The notes under the pieces: generated by a model
What the model was told of the DNA's origin: nothing
Database searches by the model: none
What the model saw: the letters and a program-made list of their open reading frames with translations, nothing else
Assembly: GCA_943846665.1 (NCBI GenBank)
Contig: OX044358.1
Location: 1,798,001-1,862,000 of the forward strand
Direction of reading: 5' to 3'
Source of the DNA: Arcticimaribacter sp002477625
GTDB lineage: Bacteria; Bacteroidota; Bacteroidia; Flavobacteriales; Flavobacteriaceae
DNA: 64,000 nt
Made by a program: the position numbers and the translations under genes
In this document: piece by piece, positions 1 through 13,900 of the stretch
How positions within the stretch are numbered: the first letter of the stretch is position 1
How the letters are laid out: every line of letters starts with the position of its first letter

Positions 1-1982
1 CCGAGTTTTGCATTTTTCAAGGGTGGGGTTGAAGTACAAGCTCGAAGTACGAGTGCAGTTTATACCACTACAGCATTAGTTACAAATGACTTTATAACGG
101 CAGCAGTATACACTACAGCAACAGGAGGATGTTCAAGTACAACAGAGCGCATCCGAATTCAAAATTCAGCTACGCCAGCGATAACATTCGGAAGAGCTGG
201 AGGTTTAGGCTTGACGTATTGTACAGGGGATGCGGTTACACTTCAGGCAAGTTCGACCCTTGCAGGTAGTACGTATTCGTTTAGTATTGATGGGGGAGCG
301 GCATTACTAACCAATACTACAGGAGTATTTACACCAACAGCTTTTCTTGCTTGGACAGGACGAGCAATAGGTGTTGATCGTATTGATGTGCTTGTATCAC
401 AAGCAGGAGGATGTTCCGTAACGAGTTCACTAACCTTAACAGAAAACAGAATTACAGCTCTAGCCTTAACAACAACAGCAACGACTATTTGTATAGGTGA
501 TCTACCACCAGTTCTACGAGCACCAGTAAGCACTTCTTCGGGTACACTTCGCTATCGTTTTGAGCAATCCATAGATTCGGGTGCAAGTTGGAGTGGAATC
601 ACAACCCAAACGACATCTGTTTATACGCCTACAACTGGTATTGTGACAACGACACGATACCGTATAGTAACCTTAAGTTTTCTCAATGGAGTTGATTGTG
701 AACAACCAAGTCCGAATGAGGTGGAGATTACCGTTGATATCCCCCCAGTAGGAACTTTATCCGCATTAGGCGTTGACACAGGAAATACAGCAGTAGCCTC
801 TGGCACTTTAATAGTTTGTCCAGGGGAGGAAGTTCGCTTCACCGCAGGAGGTGTTGGTGGTACACCGAGTTTTGCATTTTTCAAGGGTGGGGTTGAAGTA
901 CAAGCTCGAAGTACGAGTGCAGTTTATACCACTACAGCATTAGTTACAAATGACTTTATAACGGCAGCAGTATACACTACAGCAACAGGAGGATGTTCAA
1001 GTACAACAGAGCGCATCCGAATTCAAAATTCAGCTACGCCAGCGATAACATTCGGAAGAGCTGGAGGTTTAGGCTTGACGTATTGTACAGGGGATGCGGT
1101 TACACTTCAGGCAAGTTCGACCCTTGCAGGTAGTACGTATTCGTTTAGTATTGATGGGGGAGCGGCATTACTAACCAATACTACAGGAGTATTTACACCA
1201 ACAGCTTTTCTTGCTTGGACAGGACGAGCAATAGGTGTTGATCGTATTGATGTGCTTGTATCACAAGCAGGAGGATGTTCCGTAACGAGTTCACTAACCT
1301 TAACAGAAAACAGAATTACAGCTCTAGCCTTAACAACAACAGCAACGACTATTTGTATAGGTGATCTACCACCAGTTCTACGAGCACCAGTAAGCACTTC
1401 TTCGGGTACACTTCGCTATCGTTTTGAGCAATCCATAGATTCGGGTGCAAGTTGGAGTGGAATCACAACCCAAACGACATCTGTTTATACGCCTACAACT
1501 GGTATTGTGACAACGACACGATACCGTATAGTAACCTTAAGTTTTCTCAATGGAGTTGATTGTGAACAACCAAGTCCGAATGAGGTGGAGATTACCGTTG
1601 ATATCCCCCCAGTAGGAACTTTATCCGCATTAGGCGTTGACACAGGAAATACAGCAGTAGCCTCTGGCACTTTAATAGTTTGTCCAGGGGAGGAAGTTCG
1701 CTTCACCGCAGGAGGTGTTGGTGGTACACCGAGTTTTGCATTTTTCAAGGGTGGGGTTGAAGTACAAGCTCGAAGTACGAGTGCAGTTTATACCACTACA
1801 GCATTAGTTACAAATGACTTTATAACGGCAGCAGTATACACTACAGCAACAGGAGGATGTTCAAGTACAACAGAGCGCATCCGAATTCAAAATTCAGCTA
1901 CGCCAGCGATAACATTCGGAAGAGCTGGAGGTTTAGGCTTGACGTATTGTACAGGGGATGCGGTTACACTTCAGGCAAGTTC
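1..1982 (+). repeat. 864-bp perfect tandem repeat inside the adhesin gene
   Basis: Copies start at 1, 865 and 1729, and the array continues left of the window. The copies read the same base for base, synonymous sites included, until position 1983, where the third copy abruptly diverges (tcg in copy 2, tca in copy 3, then many differences). At least 2.29 copies are visible. Each unit encodes 288 residues, which is three cysteine-framed Ig-like modules in frame. The exact identity implies very recent duplication or gene conversion. An assembler could have collapsed or miscounted such an array, so the copy number is uncertain. Confidence 0.97.
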
Positions 1983-4900
1983 AACCCTTGCGGGTAGTAT
2001 GTATACTTTCAGGGTTAATGGAGGTGTTGTAACAAATACAACAACAGGTATATTCACACCAACAGACTTTGCTGCGTGGAATACGCGAGGAGCAACAGGA
2101 AATGCTATTGAAGTGGTGGTAACTATAGCTGGTGGGTGTTCCGTTACGGGTTCACTAACCTTAATAGAAAACGTAATTACTAACGGAACTGGAGTTCTTC
2201 CTACTACAGCTTCAACAACAATTTGTGCAGGGACATTGTCCTCAATTATAACTGCTCCAGCATCAACTGCATCAGGAACTACTCCCATATATACTTGGTT
2301 TGAGTCACCTGACAATAGTAGTGATGCGAGTTATATACCGATAGGGGGGACAAATTCAACGTCGTTAGCTCCAAGAATTATTAATGCAAGAACATTCTTT
2401 AAAAGAAGAACGCAAAGCTCACTTAACGGGGTAAATTGTTCCGTGTTCACCGCTCCAATAGAAATAAGGGCAACGAATGTAATTGCTGGCTTGAGAGGGA
2501 GTTTTGACGCTAATGTTACTTTTGTGACAGCCACAGCCACATTAACATCCTGTGAATTTTCACCTGTAGTATTTACGGGTACGGGTGGCCTTAGTTATAG
2601 CTTTACAGTCAATGGTATTGAAATGCAAGCTAGAGGCCCTGGAGTCAGAAACACGTATACAACCACAGGTTTAGCAAATGGTCAGGTTGTTAGTGTGATT
2701 GCTTATGATCAACTGCCTGGTATAACGGCTTGTGAAGATATTTCAGATCCGATTACAATGAATGTTATTGACTCACCTGTTGTTGATTTAACATCATCAG
2801 ATAACGACAATACCTTCTGTGTTGGTGATGTCATAACCTATAATGCTACTTCAAATTTAGATTCAGCTGCTGTATCACCAACCTACACATTCTTTGTCAA
2901 TGCAACACAGTGGAAAACAGGTACATCTGCGGTTTTCACACCTACAGATTTCATTCCGTTAGCTGATGGGGATGTTATTAGAGTGACTGTTTCTTCAACA
3001 AGTACGCCTAGTTGCCAAAGTTCTGATTCTATTACAGTGATTGAAAACACAATTACTGCTGATGGGATTATAACACATCCATCTCCAATTATCTGTAATG
3101 GTTCCATTCCGGATCCATTCATAAGTGTTGCTGCTGCTACTGGTGTTGGAACAATAACCTATCAATGGGAAAGCAGAACTAGTGGAACAGCATTTAGTCC
3201 AATAAGTACAGCTACATCAGCAGTTTATACTCCGACATCTATACAATCAACAGATACATTTTTCAGAAGAAAAGTGACTAGTGAATTGAATACAACAGAA
3301 TGTGTTGTTTATAGTAATGTCGTTTCAATAACAATGGCACCGGCATTGTTTGGAGGGTCTATAACTCCAGCTGCACGCGAAGTATGTTCAGGAACTAGAC
3401 CTCCTATGATAACAGTAACTGGTGGAACATTATTGGCTCCAGGTATAACGTTCCAATGGCAAGAATCATTAGATGGACTCTTTTATACGGACATCCCTAC
3501 CGCTACAGGACAAAATTATACCCCCCCGATTTTGAATACTAGAAGGTTCTATAAACGAATTGTTCAAAGAAACGGAGGTGGGCCACCAGCATCTTGTCAG
3601 AGTGAAAGTACCATTATAAGAATAGAAGTTAATTTATTAGATGCAGGTGCTCTAGATCCTTCAGCTGCTCAGGATTATTGTTTTGGGAGTCAGCCTCCAA
3701 GAATAATAAGTTCAACAATCGGCGGAGTTGCACAGGATGCAACTAGTTCTAATGGGACAATAACGTATCAGTGGCAAAGATTTATACCTCCAGGAATTTG
3801 GATACCCATACCCGGAGCGACCGAGAACTATTACGACCCACCTTCATTAATCGAAACTACGTTCTTTCGTCGACAGGCTATTAGTACAACAGCAAGTAGT
3901 GTCTGTACTTCTAATACCAACTCTGTTCGGGTGGGTATTATACCTGAAATAAACACAGGAACTGCTCTAGGAGATTCTGAGATTTGTACAATTCTAGAGG
4001 ATGCAGACTTACCTGGACCATTGGCATTAACAGGTGCAGCAGCTCTAACAACTTCAGTTACGTACCAATGGCAACGTTCAATAAATCAATCTAATTGGGA
4101 AGATATCCCAGGAGAACAAACGGGTAGTCTGGTTTTTAGTAGAGCAACACCAGCTTGGTTGCCGATAGCCCCGGCTACTTATTATCGTGCGGTAGTCAAG
4201 TATATAGGAGACCCTGTCCCAGCAGCACAAGAACAAGCAAAAATTTTATTAACTCCTAGAATACCCGCTGTTGCAATGGCAGCTGGAGGCTACTCTGTTA
4301 CAGTGAATGGTAACGCTAATACTGTAACAACAACAGCAGCTAGTTCAACAGACGATCTCGGAGCTAGTTTAGCTACTAAAATCACAAATGATGATCCACA
4401 TGTAAACGCTTCCTATGACCCACTAACCAATATAATCTCAATTGTACCTCTAGTAGCGGGAACCTATAATGTTGCTTCATCAAGTCTTTTAACGGACAGT
4501 TGCCTTGCAATAGTTTTACCAGCAGGAGCATCAATAGATATGAATGTAAGTGTTATGGGTGATGACGGCGCTGGAAATAGTTCTTGTCAATCCTATTCTA
4601 ATGTTGTAACCATAGAAGTAGCTGAGCAACCCGCATTAAAGCGTGAAGATGGAGGAGCATTATTTCCCATCGAAGTTTGTAGAGGAGATGCGATTTCTCC
4701 AGTTACTTTTTCATTTAGCGGACCAGTTGATGAAATAGTAATTCGCAACTTAGATGTTGGTTTAACTCCAACTATAACCGGTCCTGGGACAGTTATCGGT
4801 CCATTTGATGTGGGTGGTTTAGGTTTTACAGGCTGGTACAGACTAACAGGGATGACTACTTCAACATTCTCTATTGCAGGAAATGTTTTAAATACAACGA

Positions 4901-7900
4901 ATTTTGATATTATTACGGTTCTAGAAGCGGGAAGTTCTTGTACTCCGGTTAATGAAACGTTCACAATGATCGTTACGCCAAATCCAGAAACACCTGATTT
5001 TGTTCGTATGGGGGTAAATGCTCCAGGTTATGAAATTCTTTCCTCTGCGATGAGTTCTTCGGCTTCAATCACAGCGATTACTCCAGTTCGATGGTACAAT
5101 AATACTGTTTGCCAAGATCGATTGCCAGGAACAATTACAACCCCTACCGAGTTCTTTACTTGTTATGTTGATAATACGTTCAACCAATTATTCAATGAAT
5201 TTGAATGGGATGTTTCTCCACCCTCGGCTGGAAATATGGTTGATAATAATTTCAGAGAAGTTACAATTCAACTACGAACAATTTCTGCTCCTGCAGTTGG
5301 AGAAACCTATACAGTTACTGTTACCACAGGATTCACAACTACTGCATATACAACAACCTCATCCTTAGCAACTCAAACCACTGATCAAATAGGTATTGAT
5401 TTAGCAAATAAAATCTCAGCGAGCACAGAATATGCTGCTATTTACAATGCGATCTTAGATCAAATAGTTATTGAAGCTCGAAGAGCAGCTGAGACGTATA
5501 CGGTACAAATGTCTCCGACAGGTTTGGGTCAATCTACTCAATTTTTCAACCAAAGATTTGGAGATATAACTAAAAGTGGAACCATGATTTGGGATCCATC
5601 TCATTCAGGATCAACTATAATTAGGGTTCGTGCTAAAGGCTGTAACAGTTCTACATCCTCATGGACATCAGTTATTGTTGATGTTGTAAAAGAACAGATA
5701 CCTGTTTTAGTTGTCTCCGATCTCTACCCACCTCTTGTTCTCGATGTTGAAACTTGTGGTGGTGGATCAACAGGTTCAATACCAGTTTGTGAGGTTGATG
5801 CCCTTACACTACCTACTCAGTTTTTCACATCAAGTATAAATGCTACACCTTCGAATGATTACGGATCACTTCAGTGGGATATTGCCAATATTACTCCCGG
5901 GGGAACCGTTACTCCGCCCGGAACAATTGATCAAGCTACTGGGATAATAACATGGAACCCAGGTTGGTGGGGTACTTTTGATCTAAAAGTCCGCCCAGTA
6001 AATTGCGAAGTTCCATCAACTTTTGGAAATTGGTCTTCTACAACAGTCTCAATTGGACCAGTAAGTGGACCGCCTACCATTAATGCGTTAACACCATTGC
6101 CACAATGTCCAATACCGACAGCAGGTTTTACTACTACATTTTTTTCCAACCAAGAAGTAAACTGGTATGTAAACAGTACAGTAGGCTTGGCAACAACAAC
6201 TACATTCGTTAACACGGGAACTTTACAATTGAACCCCTTAGCAAATAATGATTTGTTATTAGACTTTTTACCTGGATTTTCAGGTAATGTAATTATTACT
6301 GCAGAATCAGCTACTTGTCCAGGTTCAACTGTAAACTATATCGTTCAAATTCCCGGTCCACCAACAATAGCCTTGACTTCAGCTCCCGGGACTGATTTTC
6401 AAAGAGGAGCAACTTCTGTATGTGTCGGGACTACAGTTAATACAATCACGTACGATATTAGTGGGGCTGCAGATTTAGTGAGCACGGTAGGACTTCCAGC
6501 TGGTATAACAAGTGTATTGAGTATTACACCTCAGTCTGTAAACATGACTTTAGGTGTTGTTGCTGCAAATCCATTTACAGTTGGTCAGCTCTACACTGTT
6601 AATATTGATAATATAGTTTATGGTTATACTACAGTTTTTGGTGATGGCGTAAATGAAGTAGGTGCAGGCTTAGCGGCTAATATCAATTCAAACACCACAA
6701 ATTTTGTTGCAACCTATGCTGCCAATGTATTGTCTGTTGATGTAAGTGCTACAGGTAAAAGAGGGGATGCTTATATTATCGCTCCTTCTACTCCAGTAAA
6801 TAATAGTTTTAGCATTGCAGCTCCTTTAGTTACTGTTTTACAAAAAGTATTGACTATATCAGGTACAGCAAACGCTGGTGTTACAGCCGGAAGTTATACC
6901 TATACCGTAACAACTCAGCCACCAGCTGCAGGATGTGCTGTTGCTACAGCCACAGGTATTATTGAAATTGATGAACCAGCAACCATTGCATTTGCTTCAG
7001 GAAGAGCTGATAATACAGGATTAAATTCTGTTTGTATTGGTGCATCGTTTACTGCTCCTATAACCTTAGCAACGTTAAGATTTAGCAACGCTACTGGTCT
7101 GGTAAGAAACCCTCTAACTCCATTTCCAGCTGGTTTAAGCTTGTCGATGTCTGCTAGTGGATCCTTTGATGAATATGAGATAGTTGGAACCATAACTGAA
7201 GCAGTATTAGTTCCAACAATATTCAGTGTAACAATCGATACTTTTGGAGCTAGCTGTTCAGATACTTCAATTCAAATAGACATTGAAGTAACACCCAATG
7301 CTGAAATCACACCAGTAAACACAGCTTCAGTAAGTCAGGTAATCTGTTCCCAAGAGGCAATTATTCCGATTCGTTTTGAGGTATTTAACCCTGCTTTTGG
7401 GATCGGTACAACTCCTGCGAGCGTATTTCCTGATGGAGTAACAGGTGCTTTATTTCAACAAAATCAAGTATCAGAATTCGAAGTTGAAAACTTAGGGTGG
7501 CCAGCTGGAACAACAGCAAATATTAGTGATACCTTCAGCTTTAATATAAACAACATTGCCTATAATTATGAGGCGTCTGCGACTGATAATGTCACACAAT
7601 TAGCTACTAAACTTGCTGCCTTTTTAACAGCGCAACTCCCTGTGACCGATTTTACAGTTATTCATACTGCTGGATCAGCAACCATTCAAATTCAAGCTGT
7701 AAATGCTGGATTTGCATTCAATGTTGTTTCTTCAGAATCCTCCTCCTTAACCATAAGTGATACTGAAATTATTGATCCACCATCCTATTTTGAAATATCA
7801 GGGACACCTTCTGTTACCCTAGTTGCTCCAGCTGATTATGTTTATGTTTTAACCACAGCAGGACCTGGTTGTACCGGGAGTGATACAATGAGTGGTACAA

Positions 7901-10900
7901 TCACCGTTCAACCCAACACCTATGCTACCTATCAATCAGGAGATGCAAATCCTGTAATCTGTGATAATGAAGTTATTGGAGACATTGTATACCGAACTGT
8001 TGGTGCAACCTTGATTGCAGTGGTTACACCAACTACTCCGGATTGGGTGAATATCGCATTTGATCCAATTGCTCAAGAGATAACAATTTCAACACCAGTT
8101 GCACCTAGCCAAAATGTATCAGTTACGACTGTTTATAATTATGAAGTCAACTTGATCGGAAGTATTTTCTTCTGTACTGCTACGCCTTCGGCGATAAGAG
8201 GAACCATTACAGTATCCCCCTTAGATCAAATTACGCATGTGATTACCTCTGGTGCTCAAAATCAAGATATCTGTGTCGATGGTATGCCAGCGCCTAATTT
8301 TGCCATTGATCCAATAGAGTATCAATTATCTGGAGGTGCTACTGACGCCACAGTTACGGGACTGCCTCCAGGCATAACAGCGAATCTAACAGCATCGAAT
8401 ACGATACGTATTTCAGGTACAGCTACTGCTATACCGTCGGATACATTTACCTATAATTATGTCTTGGTAACTACCCCTGCTAGTTGTGCTTCCGCTACTA
8501 TTGGTGGGGCTATTACGGTATTCTCTAAACCAGAATTCACCCTAGTTTCAACCTCTACTTCGGCAAATCAAACAGGAATTAATTCTGTTTGTGATGCGAC
8601 ACCCATTCAGACCATTATCTACGAGCACAGTTCAACAATACCAATTACAACTCAAGTCAATTTCACTTGGGTAGGGTCTAATACACTCGATAGTTTAGGT
8701 GTTACGGCTATCGTTTCTGGGACGAATCAATTTGTGATTAGTGGAACTCCGACAACCAATGTTACACAAACGACAATTTATAATTATCAAATAGAAACCA
8801 TTGGAAGTAATTGTACTCCTGAACTAGTTTTAACAGGAAGTATAGAAATTAACCCAATAGATACACTAACCTTAATTTCATCTCCAACCTCCGTAAATCA
8901 GTTTGTTTGTATAGGCGATCAAGACAACCCAATCACAGCAGGAACTGACAGTTATGTTCCTATTGAGTACCAATTGGGCGGTGGAGCTACTAATGTAACT
9001 GTAGTAGGACTGCCTCTAGGGTTAAATTATAGTATAACCCCTTCAAATACCCTAGTCATTTCTGGTGCAATAAATGCAGCGGCAACCCCAACACTCTACA
9101 ATTACTTGATAACAACTACAGGAGATTGTACTAATGTTACAGCGGTTGGATCAATTGACGTATCGGCTTTACCTACACTTACACTTACTAGTTCTGCTAC
9201 TTCAGCAAACCAAACCGGACTCAATAATGTTTGTGATGCAACTCCAATTGAAACAATTGTATATCAACTGGGTGGCGGTGCAACAAACTTTGATTTCTCC
9301 TGGACAGGGACACTATCAAATACGATTGCTGCTTCCGGGCTTACATTTACAAGCTCAGGGACAACTGAATTCGTTATTTCTGGAACACCAACGACTGCTG
9401 TTACACAAACCTCAATATTTGAATATCAAATAGCCACGATGGGGAGTAATTGTATTCCTGAAATAGTTCTTACGGGAAGAATTCAAATTGAACCAAACCA
9501 AACCATAGATTTAATTTCAGCCGCTGCGACCGAAAATCAGATTGTCTGTGTGAACAATCAAATTAACCCACTCAGTCCTGTGACTTCCGTTTTTGCACCC
9601 ATAGAATATCAATTGGGTGGAAGTGCTATTGGTGCAACCATTACAGGCTTACCTCCAGGAATAGGGTTCTCAATAACAGCTTCAAACACAATTTTAATAA
9701 CCGGTTCTGCTACTGCATCCGCCACATCAATTGCTTCTCCGACAGTTATTTATAACTATGTCATAAATACTTTTGGTGACTGTGATGCAGCACCTCCGAT
9801 TACAGGAAGTATTACAGTTAATTCATTGCCGGTTTTACGTTTAATGACAGCTTCTTCAACTGCGAACCAAACAGGACCTTTAGGAGCAATATGTGAGGAC
9901 ACACCTATACAAGATATTCTGTATCGCTTTGAAGGAGGCGCTACCTCAGTGAATTTCAATTGGACATCACCTGGCCCTCTCTCAGGTTTAACTGCAACAA
10001 ATTCAGGAACTAATGAATTTATAATATCTGGTGCGCCATCGGTTACTCTAACCACAACGACCATTTTCAATTACGAAATTATTACTTCAAGTAGTAATTG
10101 TGCTCCAGAAATCACATTAACGGGTAGTATTGAAGTCATCCCAGATGATTTAATCGTCTTAACTTCGGCAGTAGGTACCGACAACCAAAACGTTTGTGTG
10201 AGCGGTCTTCCAGTTGGGAAAGCGCTTACCGATATTGTTTACGAATTGCGAAATGGTGCACAAACAGCAATTGTAACCGGTCTTCCTCCAGGAATTGGTT
10301 ACAGTATTAATGCTTCGAGAACCCTAACAATTCAGGGAGTTGCACAGGCATCTTCCTCCTTGTCTTCTCTAACCATTACAAATTATGTGTATACGATTAC
10401 CTCAAGTGGTTGTTCTCCAGATGTTGTCAACGGTACAATCAGTGTAACGCCGCCACCAGAAATGGTTTTGGTTAGCGGATTAGAAAACCAACCTCCAGTT
10501 TGTAACAATACACCAATAACTTCAGTCGATTATGTATTCAATCCTGCTGCGGGCGCTTTACCAACAGTTAGTTGGCCAAATGGAAGACCAAATGGAGTAA
10601 CAGCGTCCTTCGTTGGCTTGACCCTCAATAGGGTAAGCATTCAAGGGACACCAAATGTAACCGTCACGAGTACAACGATTTATCCTTATATAATTACATA
10701 TGCTGCAACCTGTGCTCCAGATGTAGTTCATTCGGGGTCTATAGGCGTAATTCCAACCCCAGTAATTGATGATGCTTATATTATTGCAAATGATGTTACC
10801 AATGTAACTTGTTTTGGAGGAAATGACGGATCGATTATTATTCCTGATGCAACTCTGCCAGCATATGAAAGACGCATCAGCGGTGGTTTATTGAGCGTCA

Positions 10901-13900
10901 AACAAATAGATGAAATTACACTGACAGGAACTCCAACTATTGGTGATATTATTTCGGTTTCATTTGGTGGTAAAACCTATACGTATACAGTAAAAGCCAG
11001 CGCTTTCTTAAGCCTTATCCCAGAAGATTTCCAAGTGATTAGTAATGAACTTGCTGCTGTAATCAACAATGCCGTTCCACCAAATGAAAGTTATGCAACT
11101 GCTGTTCCAAATGGAACTCCACTTGTTGGTGGACTCATACTTACTGCAGATGTAGGTGGGATTGCCTTGAATACCTCGGTTAATGTAGCGCAAACAACTA
11201 GTGTAAGTAATACCCTAGCAACTACAAGAGACAACCGAGCTTTAAATTATAGTTATAGCTGGACTGGACCGGGTGGCTTTACAAGTTCGAACTTGAGTAT
11301 TTTCAACCTTTCAGCTGGAGATTATTTCCTAACCGTAGACCTGAATGGATGTGCCGAAACTTCAGCTCCCCTCACGGTTACCGAACCACCAGAACTCGTA
11401 ATAGCCATCAATGCATGTGGGGGTACAACAGGTTCTTTCGAAGCTACCATCACAGGTGGAACCCCGCCATATAATTTAATTTTAGAAGATGACAACGGAG
11501 TTCAGATTGGACCAACGATAGTTACTAATGGAGGGAGAGTGTATACTGGACTTGCGGTTGGTGATGACTATGTTCTTGAAGTTACCGATCAAACCTGTTT
11601 GTTAGCCGTTCGTGAAGCTATTGAAATCCCAACACAATTGCTGTTTGCTCATTGGGATCTCAATAATGGTGTAACGGATAGTTATTGTTCAACTGCTACT
11701 ATTGGGAACGGAAGTATAGAGCTTACTCGCCCTGCATCAGGTACTTTCCAAAGTGCGTTTACTGGTGGTTCAAATGTATACTCCTACCAATGGACAAGTT
11801 CTGCTGCTTCTGCTACAATTGCAACAACACCCAATATATACAACCTGGTGCCGGATGTGTACACAGTAACCATAACCGATATAATCCTAGGATGTTCAGA
11901 TACAAGATCGTTTACTGTTGGAGGTTATCCACCTTTAGAATTGAATTCACCTCTTGTAGCAGGACTTCAATTGAACACTTCTGGATTAGCTTCGAGTACA
12001 GCAGACTATGTGTATTTCTTAAGTTGTAGCGGAGATAATGATGTTGCCTTTACCTTTAATGCAACCGGTGGAAACAGCAACTATACAATTACACCAGTTG
12101 TTCCAACTGGGGCAGTAGTAAATAATATTGGAGGTACAATTAGTATTTCTGACGGTGTGGCTGGATTTTACACCTTTACTTTAGATGATGTGGGGCCAAA
12201 TGGAACAACTTGTACGGTATTTAAAACGGTTCAGGTAATGAACCCCAGTGCAATGCGCATAACAGAAAACACGACTAACAGAGTCAATCCAGTTTGTTTT
12301 GGTGACTTAGGTTATTTAGAATTTAATATTGCTGGAGGTGCCCCCAATCAAGGACCCTATACCGTTACTTTAAATGGCGGACAGTTATCCTACACTACCC
12401 TTTCTGCTGGAGATAGACAGGTTATTTTTGCTGATATTGACACTTCCTTAATCAGTACAATTGCACCATCAGTTGAAATTGAAGATGCTTTCGGTTGTGT
12501 GGCAACTTCCCAAATTAATTCGATAACATTTAATGTTACTCAAGAATTAATTTTCGATACTACAGTCACTGATATTGATTGCTCTGTTCCAACTCCTGGG
12601 AGTGTTATTTTCAATGAAACGGGACCCGGTACGTTTATAGACCCCTCCAGTGTACAGATTCGAATTTACTCGAACCCAACCATAGTTCCGGCGATCAATT
12701 TATTCCCAGTTTGGGGAACAAACCCTGCTGTTTCAGAATCAATTCAATTGAGTGAACCGGGTATTTATTTTTATGAAATAACAGATGGAAGCACCATAAG
12801 TTGTCCTTCTATTACAGGGTCTTTCACAATAGGAGTCGTTGGAAATACAGACCCACTTGATATCACTAGTATAGATGTAACTCAGGTTGGATGTGACAAT
12901 GCTACAAGTATTATTGCGTTGAATATTCAAAACGTACAACCTCCACTGAATATCAACTGGTTCGAATATAAAGCAACTACAGTTACTGCAGGGACAGGAA
13001 CGAATACAACGGCAACCACAACACTCGATTGGATTCCACTCACTTCGTTAGATCAAAATGCTACTGTGTCTAATCTTCCAGAAGGAATTTATCGTGCAGA
13101 AGTATCCGATGGGCGCTCTGGAAATTGTGGAGGAGTGCTAAGAACGAAGAATATTATACTACAAGAAAGTTCAATTCAGATTGTGAATTTCAGAACAATT
13201 GAAAATAATCCCGCCCTATGTGATAATTACGGAACAGGATTTACTTCAGACGTTTTGTTTAGTATTAGTGAAAATTTAAACAGAAACTTAGGCTCAAATA
13301 GTTTCGAAATCACGCTACTTTCTGAATCTGGAACCGTGATTGCCAACCCTGGGGCTTGGGATCTTAATAGTGATGGAGTCTTAGATGCAAAACCACAAGG
13401 GTTCGTATATCGATATCCGAACTTACCAGCTGATCAATATACGCTGAGTGTTACAGAGAGTCTTCCAGCGTCAAGTACATTAACCGCCTGCTCGGAAATC
13501 TATTTCTTCGACATTCAAGATTATTTACCGATAACCTACATTGGACAAACCGTATTTGAAACAGACATATGTACCGGCCTTGTTGAAGAAATACAAGCCT
13601 TAGCTTCTGGTGGAGTTCCGTTCATTGTAAACGGCTTACCTTCTTATCAGTTCGAATGGACCTATACTCCAAATGATCCTACGGTTTCGTCATCAAAATT
13701 CTTTGGACAAACCCTGACCAATGTGCCTGCTGGAAATTACTGTGTTAAAATAACGGATGCGAATGGATGTTTCTACGATTCTTGTGATACTACTTCAGGA
13801 GCTACTCCGCTCAGTGTAATTGTTGATGATGTTGTAATTCCATTCTCTGTAACGGGTAATCTTTCAGACCCAACAGATCCATCAGTACAGGTTAAATCCT

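Noticed and set aside
243..1748. Repeated identical antisense reading frames of 96 and 87 codons within the adhesin
   Set aside because: They recur only because the 864-bp unit is duplicated; they have no family features and lie wholly inside the adhesin coding strand.
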